A DNA stretch of 64,000 bases, taken from the NCBI RefSeq assembly GCF_019042275.1, contig NZ_JAHQCW010000008.1, forward strand, positions 62,001-126,000, given 5' to 3'. Below, in pieces: positions 51,015-61,777 of the stretch. The position numbers and the translations under genes are program-made. The stretch comes from Diplocloster agilis. GTDB lineage: Bacteria; Bacillota; Clostridia; Lachnospirales; Lachnospiraceae. Every line of letters begins with the position of its first letter. The stretch's first letter is position 1. The notes beneath the pieces are model-generated. The model was given only the letters and a program-made list of their open reading frames with translations. It was not told where the DNA came from and did not search any database.

Positions 51015-52208
51015 TTACTCGATGATCGTAGCAACACGGCCGGAACCAACGGTACGTCCGCCTTCACGGATAGCGAAGGTTAAACCTTGCTCCATAGCGA
51101 TCGGGTGGATCAGCTCGATGCTCATCTCTACGTTATCGCCAGGCATACACATCTCTACGCCTTCCGGAAGATTAACAACACCGGTAACGTCAGTTGTTCT
51201 GAAGTAGAACTGAGGTCTGTAGTTGTTGAAGAAAGGAGTATGACGTCCACCTTCATCTTTGGTCAGAACGTAAACCTGAGCGGTAAATTTCTTATGGCAT
51301 TTTACAGAGCCGGGTTTTGCAAGAACCTGTCCTCTTTCGATTTCAGTTCTCTGAACACCACGAAGCAGTGCGCCAATGTTATCACCAGCCTGGCCTTCGT
51401 CCAGTAATTTACGGAACATTTCGATACCGGTTACAACAGTCTTTCTGGACTCTTCTTTGATACCGATGATTTCAACTTCCTCGTTTACATGCAGAACACC
51501 ACGCTCTACTCTACCGGTTGCAACAGTACCACGGCCGGTGATCGTAAATACGTCCTCTACAGGCATCAGGAAAGGTTTGTCAGTGTCACGCTGAGGATCG
51601 GGAACCCAAGAGTCAACAGCTTCCATTAACTCAAGGATCTTGTCGCCCCACTCGCTGGAGGGATCTTCCAGAGCTTTCAGAGCAGAACCTCTGATAACAG
51701 GAGTGTCATCTCCGGGGAACTCATACTCGCTTAACAGATCTCTGATTTCCATCTCTACTAATTCAAGCAGTTCTTCGTCGTCTACCATGTCACATTTGTT
51801 CATGAATACAACGATGTAAGGAACACCTACCTGACGGGACAGAAGGATATGCTCTTTTGTCTGAGCCATTACACCATCGGTAGCAGCTACAACCAGGATA
51901 GCACCGTCCATCTGAGCAGCACCGGTGATCATGTTCTTAACGTAGTCAGCATGTCCGGGGCAGTCAACGTGAGCGTAGTGTCTGTTGGGGGTCTCATACT
52001 CAACGTGAGCGGTAGAGATCGTGATTCCTCTTTCTCTCTCTTCGGGAGCTTTATCGATATTCTCGAAAGCTACCTCTTCGCCGGTACCATATCTTGCATG
52101 AAGAGTTTTGGTAATAGCAGCGGTCAGAGTAGTTTTACCATGGTCTACGTGACCAATGGTACCGATATTACAATGCGGTTTGGATCTTTCAAATTTAGCT
52201 TTAGCCAT
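51015..52208 (-). CDS. tuf: Elongation factor Tu
   Basis: 397-residue translation GTPase that delivers aminoacyl-tRNA to the ribosome. GTP motifs [18 protein letters not shown] and NKCDM are intact, as are [21 protein letters not shown] and the final [14 protein letters not shown]. Last gene of the str operon, 141 bases after fusA, with GGAGGA before the ATG. Confidence 0.99.
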   Translation of the reverse strand: MAKAKFERSKPHCNIGTIGHVDHGKTTLTAAITKTLHARYGTGEEVAFENIDKAPEERERGITISTAHVEYETPNRHYAHVDCPGHADYVKNMITGAAQMDGAILVVAATDGVMAQTKEHILLSRQVGVPYIVVFMNKCDMVDDEELLELVEMEIRDLLSEYEFPGDDTPVIRGSALKALEDPSSEWGDKILELMEAVDSWVPDPQRDTDKPFLMPVEDVFTITGRGTVATGRVERGVLHVNEEVEIIGIKEESRKTVVTGIEMFRKLLDEGQAGDNIGALLRGVQRTEIERGQVLAKPGSVKCHKKFTAQVYVLTKDEGGRHTPFFNNYRPQFYFRTTDVTGVVNLPEGVEMCMPGDNVEMSIELIHPIAMEQGLTFAIREGGRTVGSGRVATIIE

Positions 52209-52349
52209 TTTAAAACGTCCTCCTTATAAATATCTTGCCTCACGGGCTTATTTTTACTGGTTTTTGGATACTAATCGGCTATTTTTGATTATATTTCATA
52301 ACGGAAATAAATTCAAGCCTAATTTACTAAATTATGGGCTGATTTCGTC

Positions 52350-54467
52350 TTATTTATTCTTATCAGCGATAATCTTTTCCTGTACGGACTTCGGCACCTG
52401 CTCGTAGTTGTTGAAGAACATAGAGTAGTTACCACGGCCCTGTGTTTTGGAACGAAGGTCGGTAGCGTAACCGAACATCTCGGAAAGCGGAACATATGCT
52501 TTGATCAGCTCGGAGCCATTGATGTTATCCATACCTTCGATACGGCCACGGCGGGAGTTGATATCACCGATAACATCACCCATGTAGTCCTCGGGAGTGG
52601 TTACTTCCACCTTCATGATCGGCTCTAACAGCACCGGGTTACCTTTTGACATCGCGTCCTTGAATGCAAGGGAACCTGCGATGTGGAACGCCATCTCACT
52701 GGAGTCGACCTCATGGTAAGAACCGTCGTATACGGTAGCTTTGATACCAAGAACGGGATACCCGCCCAGGATACCTGCTTTCGCAGCTTCCTCGATACCT
52801 TCGCCGACAGCCGGGATGTATTCCTTCGGAATAGCGCCGCCGACAACCGCGGATTCGAAAATGAATGTGGTTTCCGCATTGGCATCCATCGGCTCGAAAC
52901 GAACCTTACAATGACCATACTGTCCACGTCCACCGGACTGTTTCGCGTATTTGCTGTCCACTTCCACGGTCTTGGTAAAGGTTTCTTTGTAAGCAACCTG
53001 AGGAGCGCCTACGTTTGCCTCTACTTTGAACTCTCTTAAAAGTCTGTCTACGATAATTTCCAGATGCAGCTCGCCCATACCTTCGATGATGGTCTGGCCG
53101 GTCTCATGATTCGTATGCGTCCGGAAGGTGGGATCTTCTTCCGCCAGCTTCGCCAGCGCTTCACCCATCTTGCCCTGACCTGCTTTGGTCTTAGGCTCGA
53201 TCGCAACGGAGATAACCGGTTCCGGGAACTCCATGGACTCTAAGATAACCGGGTGCTGCTCGTCGCAGATCGTATCACCGGTTGTTGTCAGCTTGAAACC
53301 AACAGCAGCGGCGATGTCACCGGAATATACCTTATCCAGTTCCTGTCTCTTGTTCGCATGCATCTGCAGGATACGGCCCACACGCTCTTTTTTGCCTTTG
53401 GTCGCATTCAATACGTAAGAACCGGAGTTCATCGTACCGGAGTACACACGGAAGAATGCCAGTTTTCCAACGAACGGGTCAGCCATGATTTTAAATGCCA
53501 GTGCGGAGAAAGGCTCTTCATCGGAAGAATGTCTCTCCACTTCGTTACCGTCCATATCCACTCCTGTAATAGAAGGGATGTCGGTAGGAGCGGGCATAAA
53601 CTCAAGAATCGCATCCAGAAGTTTCTGAACGCCTTTGTTCCGGTATGCGGTACCGCAGCAGACAGGAATAATTTCACAGGAGCAGGTAGCCTTACGAAGG
53701 GCAGCTTTTAATGCTTCCACAGAAGGTTCTTCTCCCTCCAGATATTCCATCATCAGTTCATCGTCCGTCTCACAGATCTTTTCGATCATGTCGGTGCGAT
53801 ATTCCTGAGCCTGAGCCTGCATATCCTCCGGAATGGCTTCGATACTGATATCTTCGCCCTTGTCATCATTATAGATATATGCCTGCATTTCAAACAGATC
53901 GATAATGCCTTTGAATTCATCTTCTTTGCCGATCGGCAGCTGAAGCGGAACTGCATTTTTACCCAATCTGGTCTTAATCATATCTACAGCATTGTAGAAG
54001 TCTGCACCCATGATATCCATCTTATTGATGAATGCCATACGGGGTACATTGTATTTGTCAGCCTGACGCCATACATTCTCGGACTGAGGCTCAACGCCTC
54101 CCTTTGCACAGAAGACGCCAACCGCACCATCCAGTACACGCAAGGAACGCTCTACCTCAACGGTAAAGTCCACGTGTCCGGGAGTATCAATGATATTGAT
54201 ACGATGCTCAAGAGCACCCGGCATAGGTTTGTTTTCTTTCTGCAATGTCCAGTGACATGTGGTGGCGGCTGAAGTGATGGTGATACCTCTTTCCTGTTCC
54301 TGCTCCATCCAGTCCATGGTAGCAGTACCCTCATGAGTGTCACCAATTTTGTAATTCACACCGGTATAATATAAAATACGCTCGGTCAATGTGGTTTTAC
54401 CCGCATCGATATGCGCCATAATACCGATATTTCTGGTTCTCTCTAACGGATATTCTCTTCCAGCCAA
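52350..54467 (-). CDS. fusA: Elongation factor G
   Basis: 705-residue translocation GTPase: [15 protein letters not shown] (P-loop), [18 protein letters not shown] (switch II), NKMD, and domains II to V to the end. Start is a TTG at 54467 with AAGGAGG upstream, giving the normal beginning [26 protein letters not shown] (L read as Met). The longer frame upstream has no ribosome site. Third gene of the str operon. Confidence 0.98.
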   Translation of the reverse strand: MAGREYPLERTRNIGIMAHIDAGKTTLTERILYYTGVNYKIGDTHEGTATMDWMEQEQERGITITSAATTCHWTLQKENKPMPGALEHRINIIDTPGHVDFTVEVERSLRVLDGAVGVFCAKGGVEPQSENVWRQADKYNVPRMAFINKMDIMGADFYNAVDMIKTRLGKNAVPLQLPIGKEDEFKGIIDLFEMQAYIYNDDKGEDISIEAIPEDMQAQAQEYRTDMIEKICETDDELMMEYLEGEEPSVEALKAALRKATCSCEIIPVCCGTAYRNKGVQKLLDAILEFMPAPTDIPSITGVDMDGNEVERHSSDEEPFSALAFKIMADPFVGKLAFFRVYSGTMNSGSYVLNATKGKKERVGRILQMHANKRQELDKVYSGDIAAAVGFKLTTTGDTICDEQHPVILESMEFPEPVISVAIEPKTKAGQGKMGEALAKLAEEDPTFRTHTNHETGQTIIEGMGELHLEIIVDRLLREFKVEANVGAPQVAYKETFTKTVEVDSKYAKQSGGRGQYGHCKVRFEPMDANAETTFIFESAVVGGAIPKEYIPAVGEGIEEAAKAGILGGYPVLGIKATVYDGSYHEVDSSEMAFHIAGSLAFKDAMSKGNPVLLEPIMKVEVTTPEDYMGDVIGDINSRRGRIEGMDNINGSELIKAYVPLSEMFGYATDLRSKTQGRGNYSMFFNNYEQVPKSVQEKIIADKNK

Positions 54468-54577
54468 GGGATTTTCCTCCTTAAATCTAGTGCTGCAAAC
54501 CTGCCCTCCCGGGCAGATCCGCAGACGCAAGAGCAAAAAGCGGACTTTTTACTCTGAATATACAATCCGGCAACAGA

Positions 54578-55135
<558 letters not shown>

Positions 55136-55239
55136 TTAATGTGTTCGTGCGGTAATTCATTGTGTTATCTGATGCATATTGAAAACAGGGATGAAACACC
55201 TACACTAACCATAGTTCTGTTTGTGATACTCAACAAGAA

Positions 55240-55662
55240 TTATTTCTTGGCGTCTTTCGGTCTCTTAGCGCCGTACTTGGAACGGGCCTGCCGTCTGTTG
55301 GCAACACCGGCGGTATCCAGGGTACCTCTGACGATATGGTATCTGGTACCAGGTAAGTCCTTAACCCTTCCACCACGAATCAGAACAACGCTATGCTCCT
55401 GAAGGTTGTGGCCTTCACCGGGGATATAGCTGGTTACTTCGATTCCGTTGGAAAGACGAACTCTGGCGATCTTACGAAGAGCGGAGTTCGGCTTCTTAGG
55501 GGTAGCGGTCTTCACTGCGGTGCAAACACCTCTCTTCTGGGGAGAAGACATATCCGTAGATCTTTTACGCAGAGAGTTATATCCTTTCTGCAGAGCCGGA
55601 GCTGTGGATTTCTTTACAGATGTTTGACGTCCCTTTCTTACTAACTGGTTAAATGTGGGCAT
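55240..55662 (-). CDS. rpsL: 30S ribosomal protein S12
   Basis: 140-residue small-subunit decoding-site protein: [19 protein letters not shown], then [56 protein letters not shown], with the Lys-rich streptomycin-region sequence KKPNS in wild-type form. Start at 55662 with AGGAGG upstream, following the usual S12 beginning. First gene of the str operon, preceded by a consensus promoter. Confidence 0.98.
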   Translation of the reverse strand: MPTFNQLVRKGRQTSVKKSTAPALQKGYNSLRKRSTDMSSPQKRGVCTAVKTATPKKPNSALRKIARVRLSNGIEVTSYIPGEGHNLQEHSVVLIRGGRVKDLPGTRYHIVRGTLDTAGVANRRQARSKYGAKRPKDAKK

Positions 55663-55741
55663 TTCTTTCACCTCCTGATAGTGGATTTCCTAAACTTTTT
55701 TGTGTATGCAAAATATAATGCATCTGCATGCACGCTAAATA

Positions 55742-55770
55742 ATTATAATGGGTGGGGGATTATCTGTCAA
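55742..55770 (-). promoter_or_regulatory. Consensus promoter of str operon
   Basis: TTGACA (55765-55770), 17 bases, TATAAT (55742-55747) on the minus strand; perfect consensus about 80 bases before rpsL. Confidence 0.92.
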
Positions 55771-55940
55771 GCTGTTTTTTGTTTTTCTGTTGTAAAAATT
55801 TTCCGGCTAAATTTTTCCGTAAATTCACTTTTGACAGGTCGTTGGACAGCTTCGTGGTGTCCCGAAAGAAAGAGCCATTATTAATAAAACATGCAGAATT
55901 ACATATACTATTTTTAGCAGTATTTATATCAGTATATTTA

Positions 55941-55969
55941 TTGATTTTTATGCTGTTGTTGCGTATACT
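55941..55969 (+). promoter_or_regulatory. Promoter of toxin-antitoxin pair
   Basis: TTGATT (55941-55946), 17 bases, TATACT (55964-55969), leaving a leader of only about 15 bases before the antitoxin start. Confidence 0.7.
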
Positions 55970-55990
55970 GTAAGTAAAGAGGTGATGACT

Positions 55991-56311
55991 ATGAATATTC
56001 GAAGTGCAATTGAAAACACAATTTCTATTTCCCAGTTCAACCGTGGGCTGGCCGGGAAAATCTTTGATGAAGTAAAACGCTATGGGGCTAAGGTTGTTAT
56101 GAAAAACAACTCTCCCGAATGTGTCCTTCTTTCACCGGAAGAATATATCCGCCTTTTGGATGAAGTAAATGATGCAAGGCTCTTAGCCAGTGCTACACAG
56201 CGTATGTCCACATTCAATCCCTCCACCGTTATCTCCCAGGAACAGGTGGATCAGGAATTTGGATTCAGCCCTTCCGACTATGAAGAAACGGATGACATTG
56301 AATTTGAATGA
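55991..56311 (+). CDS. Phd/YefM-family antitoxin
   Basis: 106-residue type II antitoxin. TISISQFNRGLAGKIFDEVKRYGAKVVMKNNSPECVLLSPEEYIRLLDEV matches the Phd/YefM DNA-binding fold, and an acidic tail (QVDQEFGFSPSDYEETDDIEFE) would neutralise the toxin. AAAGAGGTG sits 7 bases before the ATG at 55991; earlier starts at 55982 or 55985 are too close to it. Its stop overlaps the toxin start (ATGA), so production is coupled. It probably represses its own promoter. Confidence 0.88.
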   Translation: MNIRSAIENTISISQFNRGLAGKIFDEVKRYGAKVVMKNNSPECVLLSPEEYIRLLDEVNDARLLASATQRMSTFNPSTVISQEQVDQEFGFSPSDYEETDDIEFE

Positions 56312-56637
56312 GCTGGAATGTCAAATACCTTCCTGAAGCCCTTGAAGACCTCCGCAGACTGGACGGCAGCCAGAAAATCCTGATTCGGAAAGCGATTCAG
56401 AAAATCTGCAAAAATCCTTTGCCAGAAAACGAAGGCGGCTATGGAAAACTCCTGGGAAACAAAAACAGTACTAATCTTTCCGGCTTCCTAAAAATCAAAC
56501 TCCGTGGAGCCGGTTTGCGTATCGTGTACCAGCTTATCCGTCATAACGATAACATGCTGATTGTCGTAATCGGCGCACGGGAAGATGATGAAGTCTATGA
56601 AGTCGCACAAAAGCGTATTGCAAAACATGATTTGTAA
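56308..56637 (+). CDS. RelE/ParE-family toxin
   Basis: 109-residue toxin of the RelE/ParE superfamily: MSWNVKYLPEALEDLRRLDGSQKILIRKAIQKI, then GKLLGNKNSTNLSGFLKIKLRGAGLRIVYQLIRHNDNMLIVVIGAREDDEVYEVAQKRI, with the usual basic and aromatic residues near the end. RelE members cut mRNA at the ribosome; ParE members block gyrase; the ending favours RelE but is not decisive. Four-base overlap with the antitoxin gene. Confidence 0.88.
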   Translation: MSWNVKYLPEALEDLRRLDGSQKILIRKAIQKICKNPLPENEGGYGKLLGNKNSTNLSGFLKIKLRGAGLRIVYQLIRHNDNMLIVVIGAREDDEVYEVAQKRIAKHDL

Positions 56638-56667
56638 GCCCCATTTGTAAGCCCCCGCTCCTCCCTC

Positions 56668-58482
56668 TTAAATATGAAACTTCTTCCCCAGCTCCGAAAA
56701 GAAATCCCTTCCATTAAAGATAACGAGTCCCGCCAAGCTTAACAGACAGATCCCAGAGCAGATCACAGAGGGGTATCTCACGGTGGCCGCCCCTGCTAAC
56801 AGCAGGATCACCGGCACCAGTCCGTAGATCGCGTTAATGACGTAGTACACCATATAATCCTTAGGTTTGAGACGCTGCACAAAGGTAATCGTGATCATGG
56901 ACGCCAGAATCAGGACGCACATGCCCGGCAGCACATAATCCACGGACCATCCGTTCCAGCCGGTGCACAGATCCCAGATCACACAGCCGATGGTAATGAT
57001 AAAAAGCTGCCAGAGTGAATTTTTCAGCAGGTTCCGGCGCTTGAAAAAGGCCACCGCCAGCGCCAGCCACATGCTGAACGCACCGGCCACGGCGAAGAGG
57101 GACCAGTATAGGTGGGGAGTCACGATCATATTGATCATGACCGTGATGACCGCGGCGGCGATGCTGCCAAAGGTAAACCACTGGAAGAAACGCTTCCCCA
57201 CCAGCCTTTCCTTTTGACGGGGAGGGAAATCGGGTTCCGGAAATTCACTTGCGATTCCGTGTTCCTTCAGGATGCGGAAGAAATTCCTCTCTATGTTCCG
57301 GCTCTCGAAGCGGGAGGTGAAGGTTAACGCCAGCTGATCCTGGAAAGAGCACATGCATAATTCCATGGTCGGAGTGCTGGTGAAAACTCCGAAACGCTTG
57401 ATGTACGGGATATATTGGCCGGGCATGGATACCACACTCATGTTGGAAAAAACCGCCGTCACATCCTTTCCGGAGAAGCGGGCGCCCAGTTTCATGCCGA
57501 AATTTTTAATTTCCAGAGGCAGGATCCGCAGGATCGGATTGCGTTCCAGCCCCATCAGCTCGTTCATGCGGACAGCCACCTGATCTTTGGTCAGTTCGTT
57601 GGAGAAATATTGTTTTACCTCCTGTACCACATCCCCGAAGGAGGAATGGCCTGGCCCAAAACGGTAATAGGGTTCGATCCAGCCAAAAAAGTTCAGCATG
57701 GAGTCCGAGGGGAAGAACTTTCTCAGGTTCAAAGGCACCATCAGCGCCACCGGCTTGTGCTCCTGGAACCGGTTCATCTCCTCATGGATTGCACACAAAA
57801 AGACAGCCGTAAGGTAGACGGTAATAGAGACGTTGTATTCCCTGGCTTTAGACAGAACGTCTTTGACCGACAGGGTGGCTTCTGTGATCTGAAGTTCACC
57901 GTCCCTGGTTCCCGGGCCATGCAGCTGGAACGCCTTCACCTTCCTGGTCTTCTTTTTGCTGTTCGGACTGTAATATTTCGAGAAGCTGTCGTCTTCCAGA
58001 TCCTGTACGGTTATGGACGAATCGGTTAACGGTTCATCGGTAAGGCCGTCTGAAGCGTGGGCCTCTATCAGGTAGTTTTTGACCAGCTCCCGGATGAACT
58101 GGGTGGCGCCGGTTCCGTCCGTCAGCGCGTGGAATACTTCAAAATTGATCCGCTTCTTATAATAAGTAACGTCAAACAACAGGCTTTTCTTGTCATGGAT
58201 GTACAAGTCGCTGCAGGGCGGCTTGCTTTCCTGTTTTACTACCGGCCGGATGGAGCTCTCTTCCAGGTAATACCAGAAGAATCCTTTGCGCAGCACGGAG
58301 AGAAAAACAGGATATTTTTCTATGGTAGTGTCCAAAGCCTTTTGAAGGGCTTCGGGTATTACGTCCTGGTGAAGCTCACAGTAGAAGCGGAACACCCGGG
58401 TATCCCGTTTGCCGCTGGTCGCCGGAAAGATCTTGGCCGCATTATCTAATTTCCGCCAATAAGCTCTCTTTGTGTGAAACAC
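56668..58482 (-). CDS. Condensation-domain-like membrane protein (DUF6320)
   Basis: 604-residue protein. Residues 1-430 are like condensation/alcohol-acetyltransferase folds, with the active-site motif HALTDGTGA (HxxxDG) near residue 115. Residues about 430-600 hold six membrane segments of the DUF6320 type. The combination suggests acyl transfer at the membrane, but no substrate is known. Start is a GTG at 58482; GGAGG is about 12 bases upstream, inside the end of the esterase gene, so translation is probably coupled. Second gene of a two-gene operon. Confidence 0.72.
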   Translation of the reverse strand: MFHTKRAYWRKLDNAAKIFPATSGKRDTRVFRFYCELHQDVIPEALQKALDTTIEKYPVFLSVLRKGFFWYYLEESSIRPVVKQESKPPCSDLYIHDKKSLLFDVTYYKKRINFEVFHALTDGTGATQFIRELVKNYLIEAHASDGLTDEPLTDSSITVQDLEDDSFSKYYSPNSKKKTRKVKAFQLHGPGTRDGELQITEATLSVKDVLSKAREYNVSITVYLTAVFLCAIHEEMNRFQEHKPVALMVPLNLRKFFPSDSMLNFFGWIEPYYRFGPGHSSFGDVVQEVKQYFSNELTKDQVAVRMNELMGLERNPILRILPLEIKNFGMKLGARFSGKDVTAVFSNMSVVSMPGQYIPYIKRFGVFTSTPTMELCMCSFQDQLALTFTSRFESRNIERNFFRILKEHGIASEFPEPDFPPRQKERLVGKRFFQWFTFGSIAAAVITVMINMIVTPHLYWSLFAVAGAFSMWLALAVAFFKRRNLLKNSLWQLFIITIGCVIWDLCTGWNGWSVDYVLPGMCVLILASMITITFVQRLKPKDYMVYYVINAIYGLVPVILLLAGAATVRYPSVICSGICLLSLAGLVIFNGRDFFSELGKKFHI

Positions 58483-58489
58483 TGTTTCT

Positions 58490-59416
58490 TTATTCCTCCT
58501 TTAAAAAACGATTGATCACCTGAAAACTTTCCTGTACATGATAGTACTTGATTCCAAGTGCGAAGAAACCGTGGAGCGCGTCCTTTACCTGGTATACACT
58601 TACCTGGTTTCCCGCCTCCTTAAGCCTTCTTCCGTATTCTTCCCCCTCGTCTCTTAACGGATCGTATTCCGCTGTCAGTATCAGTGTCCGCGGCTGCCGA
58701 CTCAGATCTTTTTCGCACAGGGGAGCGAAATAGGGATTCTGACGGTCTGCGGGACTGCCCTGATATAATTCCAGATATTGTTCCATTTTCTTCGCCGTCA
58801 GAAGATAGCTCTGACCGTTTTCCTTCACAGATGCATATGGGCTGTGATCCGTGTAATCATTGTTCAAAGCAGGATAAATGAGGATCTGACGGGCCGGCGC
58901 AAATTCCTCCCGGTCTCTGGCCATCAGGCTCACCGCGGCACACAGGTTGCCGCCTGCACTGTCGCCAGCCAAGGTGATCCGTCCGGGGTCCAGCTCCATG
59001 ATCCTCCGGGAGTACAGGGCCTTAGCGGCCGCGTAACAGTCCTGAAGGCCTGTAGGGAAGCGGTGCTCAGGGGCCAGCCGGTACTCTACCGAAACCACCA
59101 CATGATCCGTATCCTGGGCCATACGGGCGCACACGCGGTCATAATTTTCCACGCTCTCCGTCACCCAGCCGCCGCCGTGGAAAAACAACAGCACCGGTTT
59201 CCCTTTTCCCCCGTTTTCCAGACTCTTCTCATCCGGCATATAGAAACGGACCGGTATCTCGTGTCCCTCATTATAAATCTTCCCATTATATTTCTTATAA
59301 AACAATTTCATCGGATCCAGTGATTTCAGATTCGCAAATTGCCGGGATGACTCCACTTCAATATCCCCGTAGGACAGTGCTTTCAGTACAACCTTCATCG
59401 CTTTATTTATCGCCAT
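58490..59416 (-). CDS. HSL-family alpha/beta hydrolase (esterase/lipase)
   Basis: 308-residue serine esterase: oxyanion motif FFHGGGWV, nucleophile in GDSAGGNLCAAV, acid in LTAEYDPLRDEGEEY and His in KDALHGFFALGIKYY, typical of hormone-sensitive-lipase-like enzymes. No signal peptide. Start at 59416 has GATGAGG upstream. First gene of the pair with the condensation-like membrane protein, which suggests acyl-ester metabolism as a joint function (inference). Confidence 0.88.
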   Translation of the reverse strand: MAINKAMKVVLKALSYGDIEVESSRQFANLKSLDPMKLFYKKYNGKIYNEGHEIPVRFYMPDEKSLENGGKGKPVLLFFHGGGWVTESVENYDRVCARMAQDTDHVVVSVEYRLAPEHRFPTGLQDCYAAAKALYSRRIMELDPGRITLAGDSAGGNLCAAVSLMARDREEFAPARQILIYPALNNDYTDHSPYASVKENGQSYLLTAKKMEQYLELYQGSPADRQNPYFAPLCEKDLSRQPRTLILTAEYDPLRDEGEEYGRRLKEAGNQVSVYQVKDALHGFFALGIKYYHVQESFQVINRFLKEE

Positions 59417-59523
59417 CCAACAGCCTCATCTTCCTCCGGGCATACCCCGCGCTTATTTATCCATCATAGCACAAGCTTCGTTTATATACAAGAAACGGGC
59501 CAAAGTGATGGTCAAAATGAGCA

Positions 59524-59552
59524 TTGCCATATCATCTGCCCGGCGATATAAT
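59524..59552 (+). promoter_or_regulatory. Promoter of flavin oxidoreductase gene
   Basis: TTGCCA (59524-59529), 17 bases, TATAAT (59547-59552). Confidence 0.7.
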
Positions 59553-59588
59553 CAGTATATATAGGAGATACGATTCAGGAGGGTGAAA

Positions 59589-59624
59589 ATGGCAGGCCTG
59601 CATACAAAGAACCGACTAAAATAA
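59589..59624 (+). CDS. Possible 11-residue leader peptide
   Basis: ATG with AGGAGGGTG upstream, frame MAGLHTKNRLK then TAA, in the leader 21 bases before the oxidoreductase start. The strong site makes translation plausible; it may couple to or control the next gene. Confidence 0.35.
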   Translation: MAGLHTKNRLK

Positions 59625-59645
59625 CTGCAGGCGGAAAGGGGTTTT

Positions 59646-61676
59646 ATGACTAATTTTCACCATCTGTTTTCACCGTTAACTGTTAATGGGCTGGAACTCA
59701 AAAACCGAATACTCATGCCGGCGTTCCACATGAAGTACGCGGATCACGGTTATGCCACCGACCGGTTGAAAGAGTTCTACTATGAAAGGGCAAAGGGCGG
59801 CGCTGCCATGATCCTGGTCGGTGGAATGCGGATTGACGATCTGGGCGGCGACATAGGCCTGGACAGCCTGAGTGATGATAGTTTCATCGAGGGCTACCAG
59901 GAACTGGTCAAGGGCATCCACCAAAGGGGCGCGAAAGTTGGGGCACAGCTTTATCACGCGGGACGGTATATGCGAAGCAGCTCTATGCCGGATCATCTTC
60001 CCGGGCTGTCCGCATCGTCAACCTTCAGCGGTTTCAGCCGTGAGACCAGCCGCGAAATGAGTGTGGAGGATATCCGCCTCACGCAGCAAAAATGGGCCGA
60101 AGCAGCGGTCCGTGCAAAAAAAGCCGGCTTCGACGCGGTCGAGATCATCGCGTGTACCGGTTATCTGATCTGTCAGTTCTTATCTGAGATTACAAATAAG
60201 AGGACGGATGAATATGGAGGAAGTCTGGAAAACCGCTGCCGTTTCGGGCAGGAAGTGGTACAGGCCGTGCGCAGGGCCGTAGGTCCTGATTACCCTGTCT
60301 TTATGCGGATTACCGGAAATGATTTCATGCCGGGCGGCGCAGGCTTTGCGGAGACAGTGGCTTTTGCAAAGGCTGTGGAAGAGGCCGGTGTGGATCTTCT
60401 GAATGTGACCGGAGGCTGGCATGAGACACAGATCCCGCAGATTACCGGGGACGTGCCGCCAGGGACTTATACATATCTGGCGCATCAGATTAAGCAGGCG
60501 GTAAAGATTCCGGTATCCGCCTCCAACCGGATCAACGATCCTTATGTGGCGGAGGAAGTTCTGGCTCTTGGCAAGAGCGACATGGTCAGCATGGCCAGGG
60601 CTTTGCTGGCGGATCCCCAGTGGCCTAACAAGGTTCGGGAGGGCAGGCTTTGTGAGATCCGAAAGTGTATGGGATGTAATCAGGGATGTCTGGCGAACTC
60701 CTTCTTCGATAAGCCCGGCGAATGTCTGGTAAATGGAAAAGCCGGACGGGAATACCTCTTCCGGGATAAGCCTGCTCCGGAAAAAGTCAAAAAGATCCTG
60801 GTCGTCGGCGGAGGGCCGGGAGGCGCAGAAGCTGCGGTCAATCTGGCGCAGCGGGGACATCAGGTCACCCTCTGGGAGAAGAGTGACAGGATCGGTGGAC
60901 AGCTTCCGCTTGTGGCGGCTCCGTCCGGCAAGAGAGATTTTATGGAATTGATCGGATATTACGAGAGCATGCTGGCCAAATCCGGTGTGGAAGTAGTCTG
61001 TAATAAGGAAGCCGATGCCGCAGAAGCGGCGGCCGGCGGTTTTGATGTAGTAATCACCGCTACAGGGGTGATTCCAAAGACGATGCCGCTGCCAAATGAT
61101 GACGGTTCGGTTCCCGCGTATACGGCACATCAGATCCTGGCAAAGGAAGTCATCCCCGGAAAGAACGTCGTCATTATCGGCGGAGGCACCGTCGGCTGTG
61201 AAACTGCCCATGTACTGGCGGAGGCCGGAACACTTACCCCGGAGCAGTATCATTTTCTGTGTATTCATCACGCGGAAAACCGGGAATTCCTGGATGATCT
61301 GATGAACCATAGCCTGCGGAATATCTCTATCGTGGAGATTCTTCCCAAGATCGGCAAAGGCTTCGATCCGGGTACCGCATGGCCGTTATTACAGGGTCTG
61401 GACCGCATGGGCGTAAAAAAATACCCGAATACCAAGGTCCTGTCTGTGAAAGACAAAGTGGTGACTGTGGAGCGCACGGCAAAGGACGGCGCCGTAAGCG
61501 TGATTGAGATTCCCTGTGATATTATCATCCTGGCTGTGGGCGCTGTGCCCAATGACAAGCTGTACCGTGAGCTGGAAGGCAAAGTCCCTGAGCTCTATAA
61601 TCTGGGAGACAGTTCCGGTATCGGGAAGGTGCTGACGGCGGTGCGGGATGCGGTGGATCTGGCTTATTCTATTTGA
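59646..61676 (+). CDS. BaiCD/FadH-type NADH:flavin oxidoreductase (2-enoate reductase family)
   Basis: 676-residue enzyme with three parts: an FMN TIM barrel (LKNRILMPAFHMKYADHG... and GYLICQFLSEITNKRTDEYGGSLENR), a four-cysteine iron-sulfur site (Cys341, 344, 348 in CMGCNQGC, and a later Cys), and an FAD/NAD(H) domain (KILVVGGGPGGAEAAVNLAQRGHQVTLWEKSDRIGGQ; VVIIGGGTVGCETAHVLAEAG). It reduces C=C bonds of enoates or, as in BaiCD, of 3-oxo-delta4 bile-acid intermediates. No other bai gene is here, so the substrate is open. AAAGGGG precedes the ATG. Single gene with its own promoter. Confidence 0.92.
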   Translation: MTNFHHLFSPLTVNGLELKNRILMPAFHMKYADHGYATDRLKEFYYERAKGGAAMILVGGMRIDDLGGDIGLDSLSDDSFIEGYQELVKGIHQRGAKVGAQLYHAGRYMRSSSMPDHLPGLSASSTFSGFSRETSREMSVEDIRLTQQKWAEAAVRAKKAGFDAVEIIACTGYLICQFLSEITNKRTDEYGGSLENRCRFGQEVVQAVRRAVGPDYPVFMRITGNDFMPGGAGFAETVAFAKAVEEAGVDLLNVTGGWHETQIPQITGDVPPGTYTYLAHQIKQAVKIPVSASNRINDPYVAEEVLALGKSDMVSMARALLADPQWPNKVREGRLCEIRKCMGCNQGCLANSFFDKPGECLVNGKAGREYLFRDKPAPEKVKKILVVGGGPGGAEAAVNLAQRGHQVTLWEKSDRIGGQLPLVAAPSGKRDFMELIGYYESMLAKSGVEVVCNKEADAAEAAAGGFDVVITATGVIPKTMPLPNDDGSVPAYTAHQILAKEVIPGKNVVIIGGGTVGCETAHVLAEAGTLTPEQYHFLCIHHAENREFLDDLMNHSLRNISIVEILPKIGKGFDPGTAWPLLQGLDRMGVKKYPNTKVLSVKDKVVTVERTAKDGAVSVIEIPCDIIILAVGAVPNDKLYRELEGKVPELYNLGDSSGIGKVLTAVRDAVDLAYSI

Positions 61677-61714
61677 ATCAATTGATTTAAGGCGGTTTTT
61701 ATAAACTACGGTTT

Positions 61715-61768
61715 GGTGCCTGTCCCCGGAAGTCGGCTTGTGTAAGCCGGCATCCGGGGACAGGCACC
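61715..61768. terminator. 54-bp hairpin GGTGCCTGTCCCC
   Basis: Perfect 16-bp arms GGTGCCTGTCCCCGGA and complement, with an inner GTCGGCTT/AAGCCGGC stem (one mismatch), between convergent genes. Shares the CTGTCCCC/GGGGACAG core with the GGGGACATGTCC elements. Probable bidirectional terminator. Confidence 0.8.
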
Positions 61769-61777
61769 TTTCTCAAA

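Noticed and set aside
60180-61310. 376-residue minus-strand frame inside the BaiCD-like gene
   Set aside because: Antisense shadow of a gene with FMN, iron-sulfur and FAD motifs.
59646-61676. Complete bile-acid 7-dehydroxylation (bai) operon
   Set aside because: Only one BaiCD-like oxidoreductase is present; the family is broad and no other bai genes flank it.
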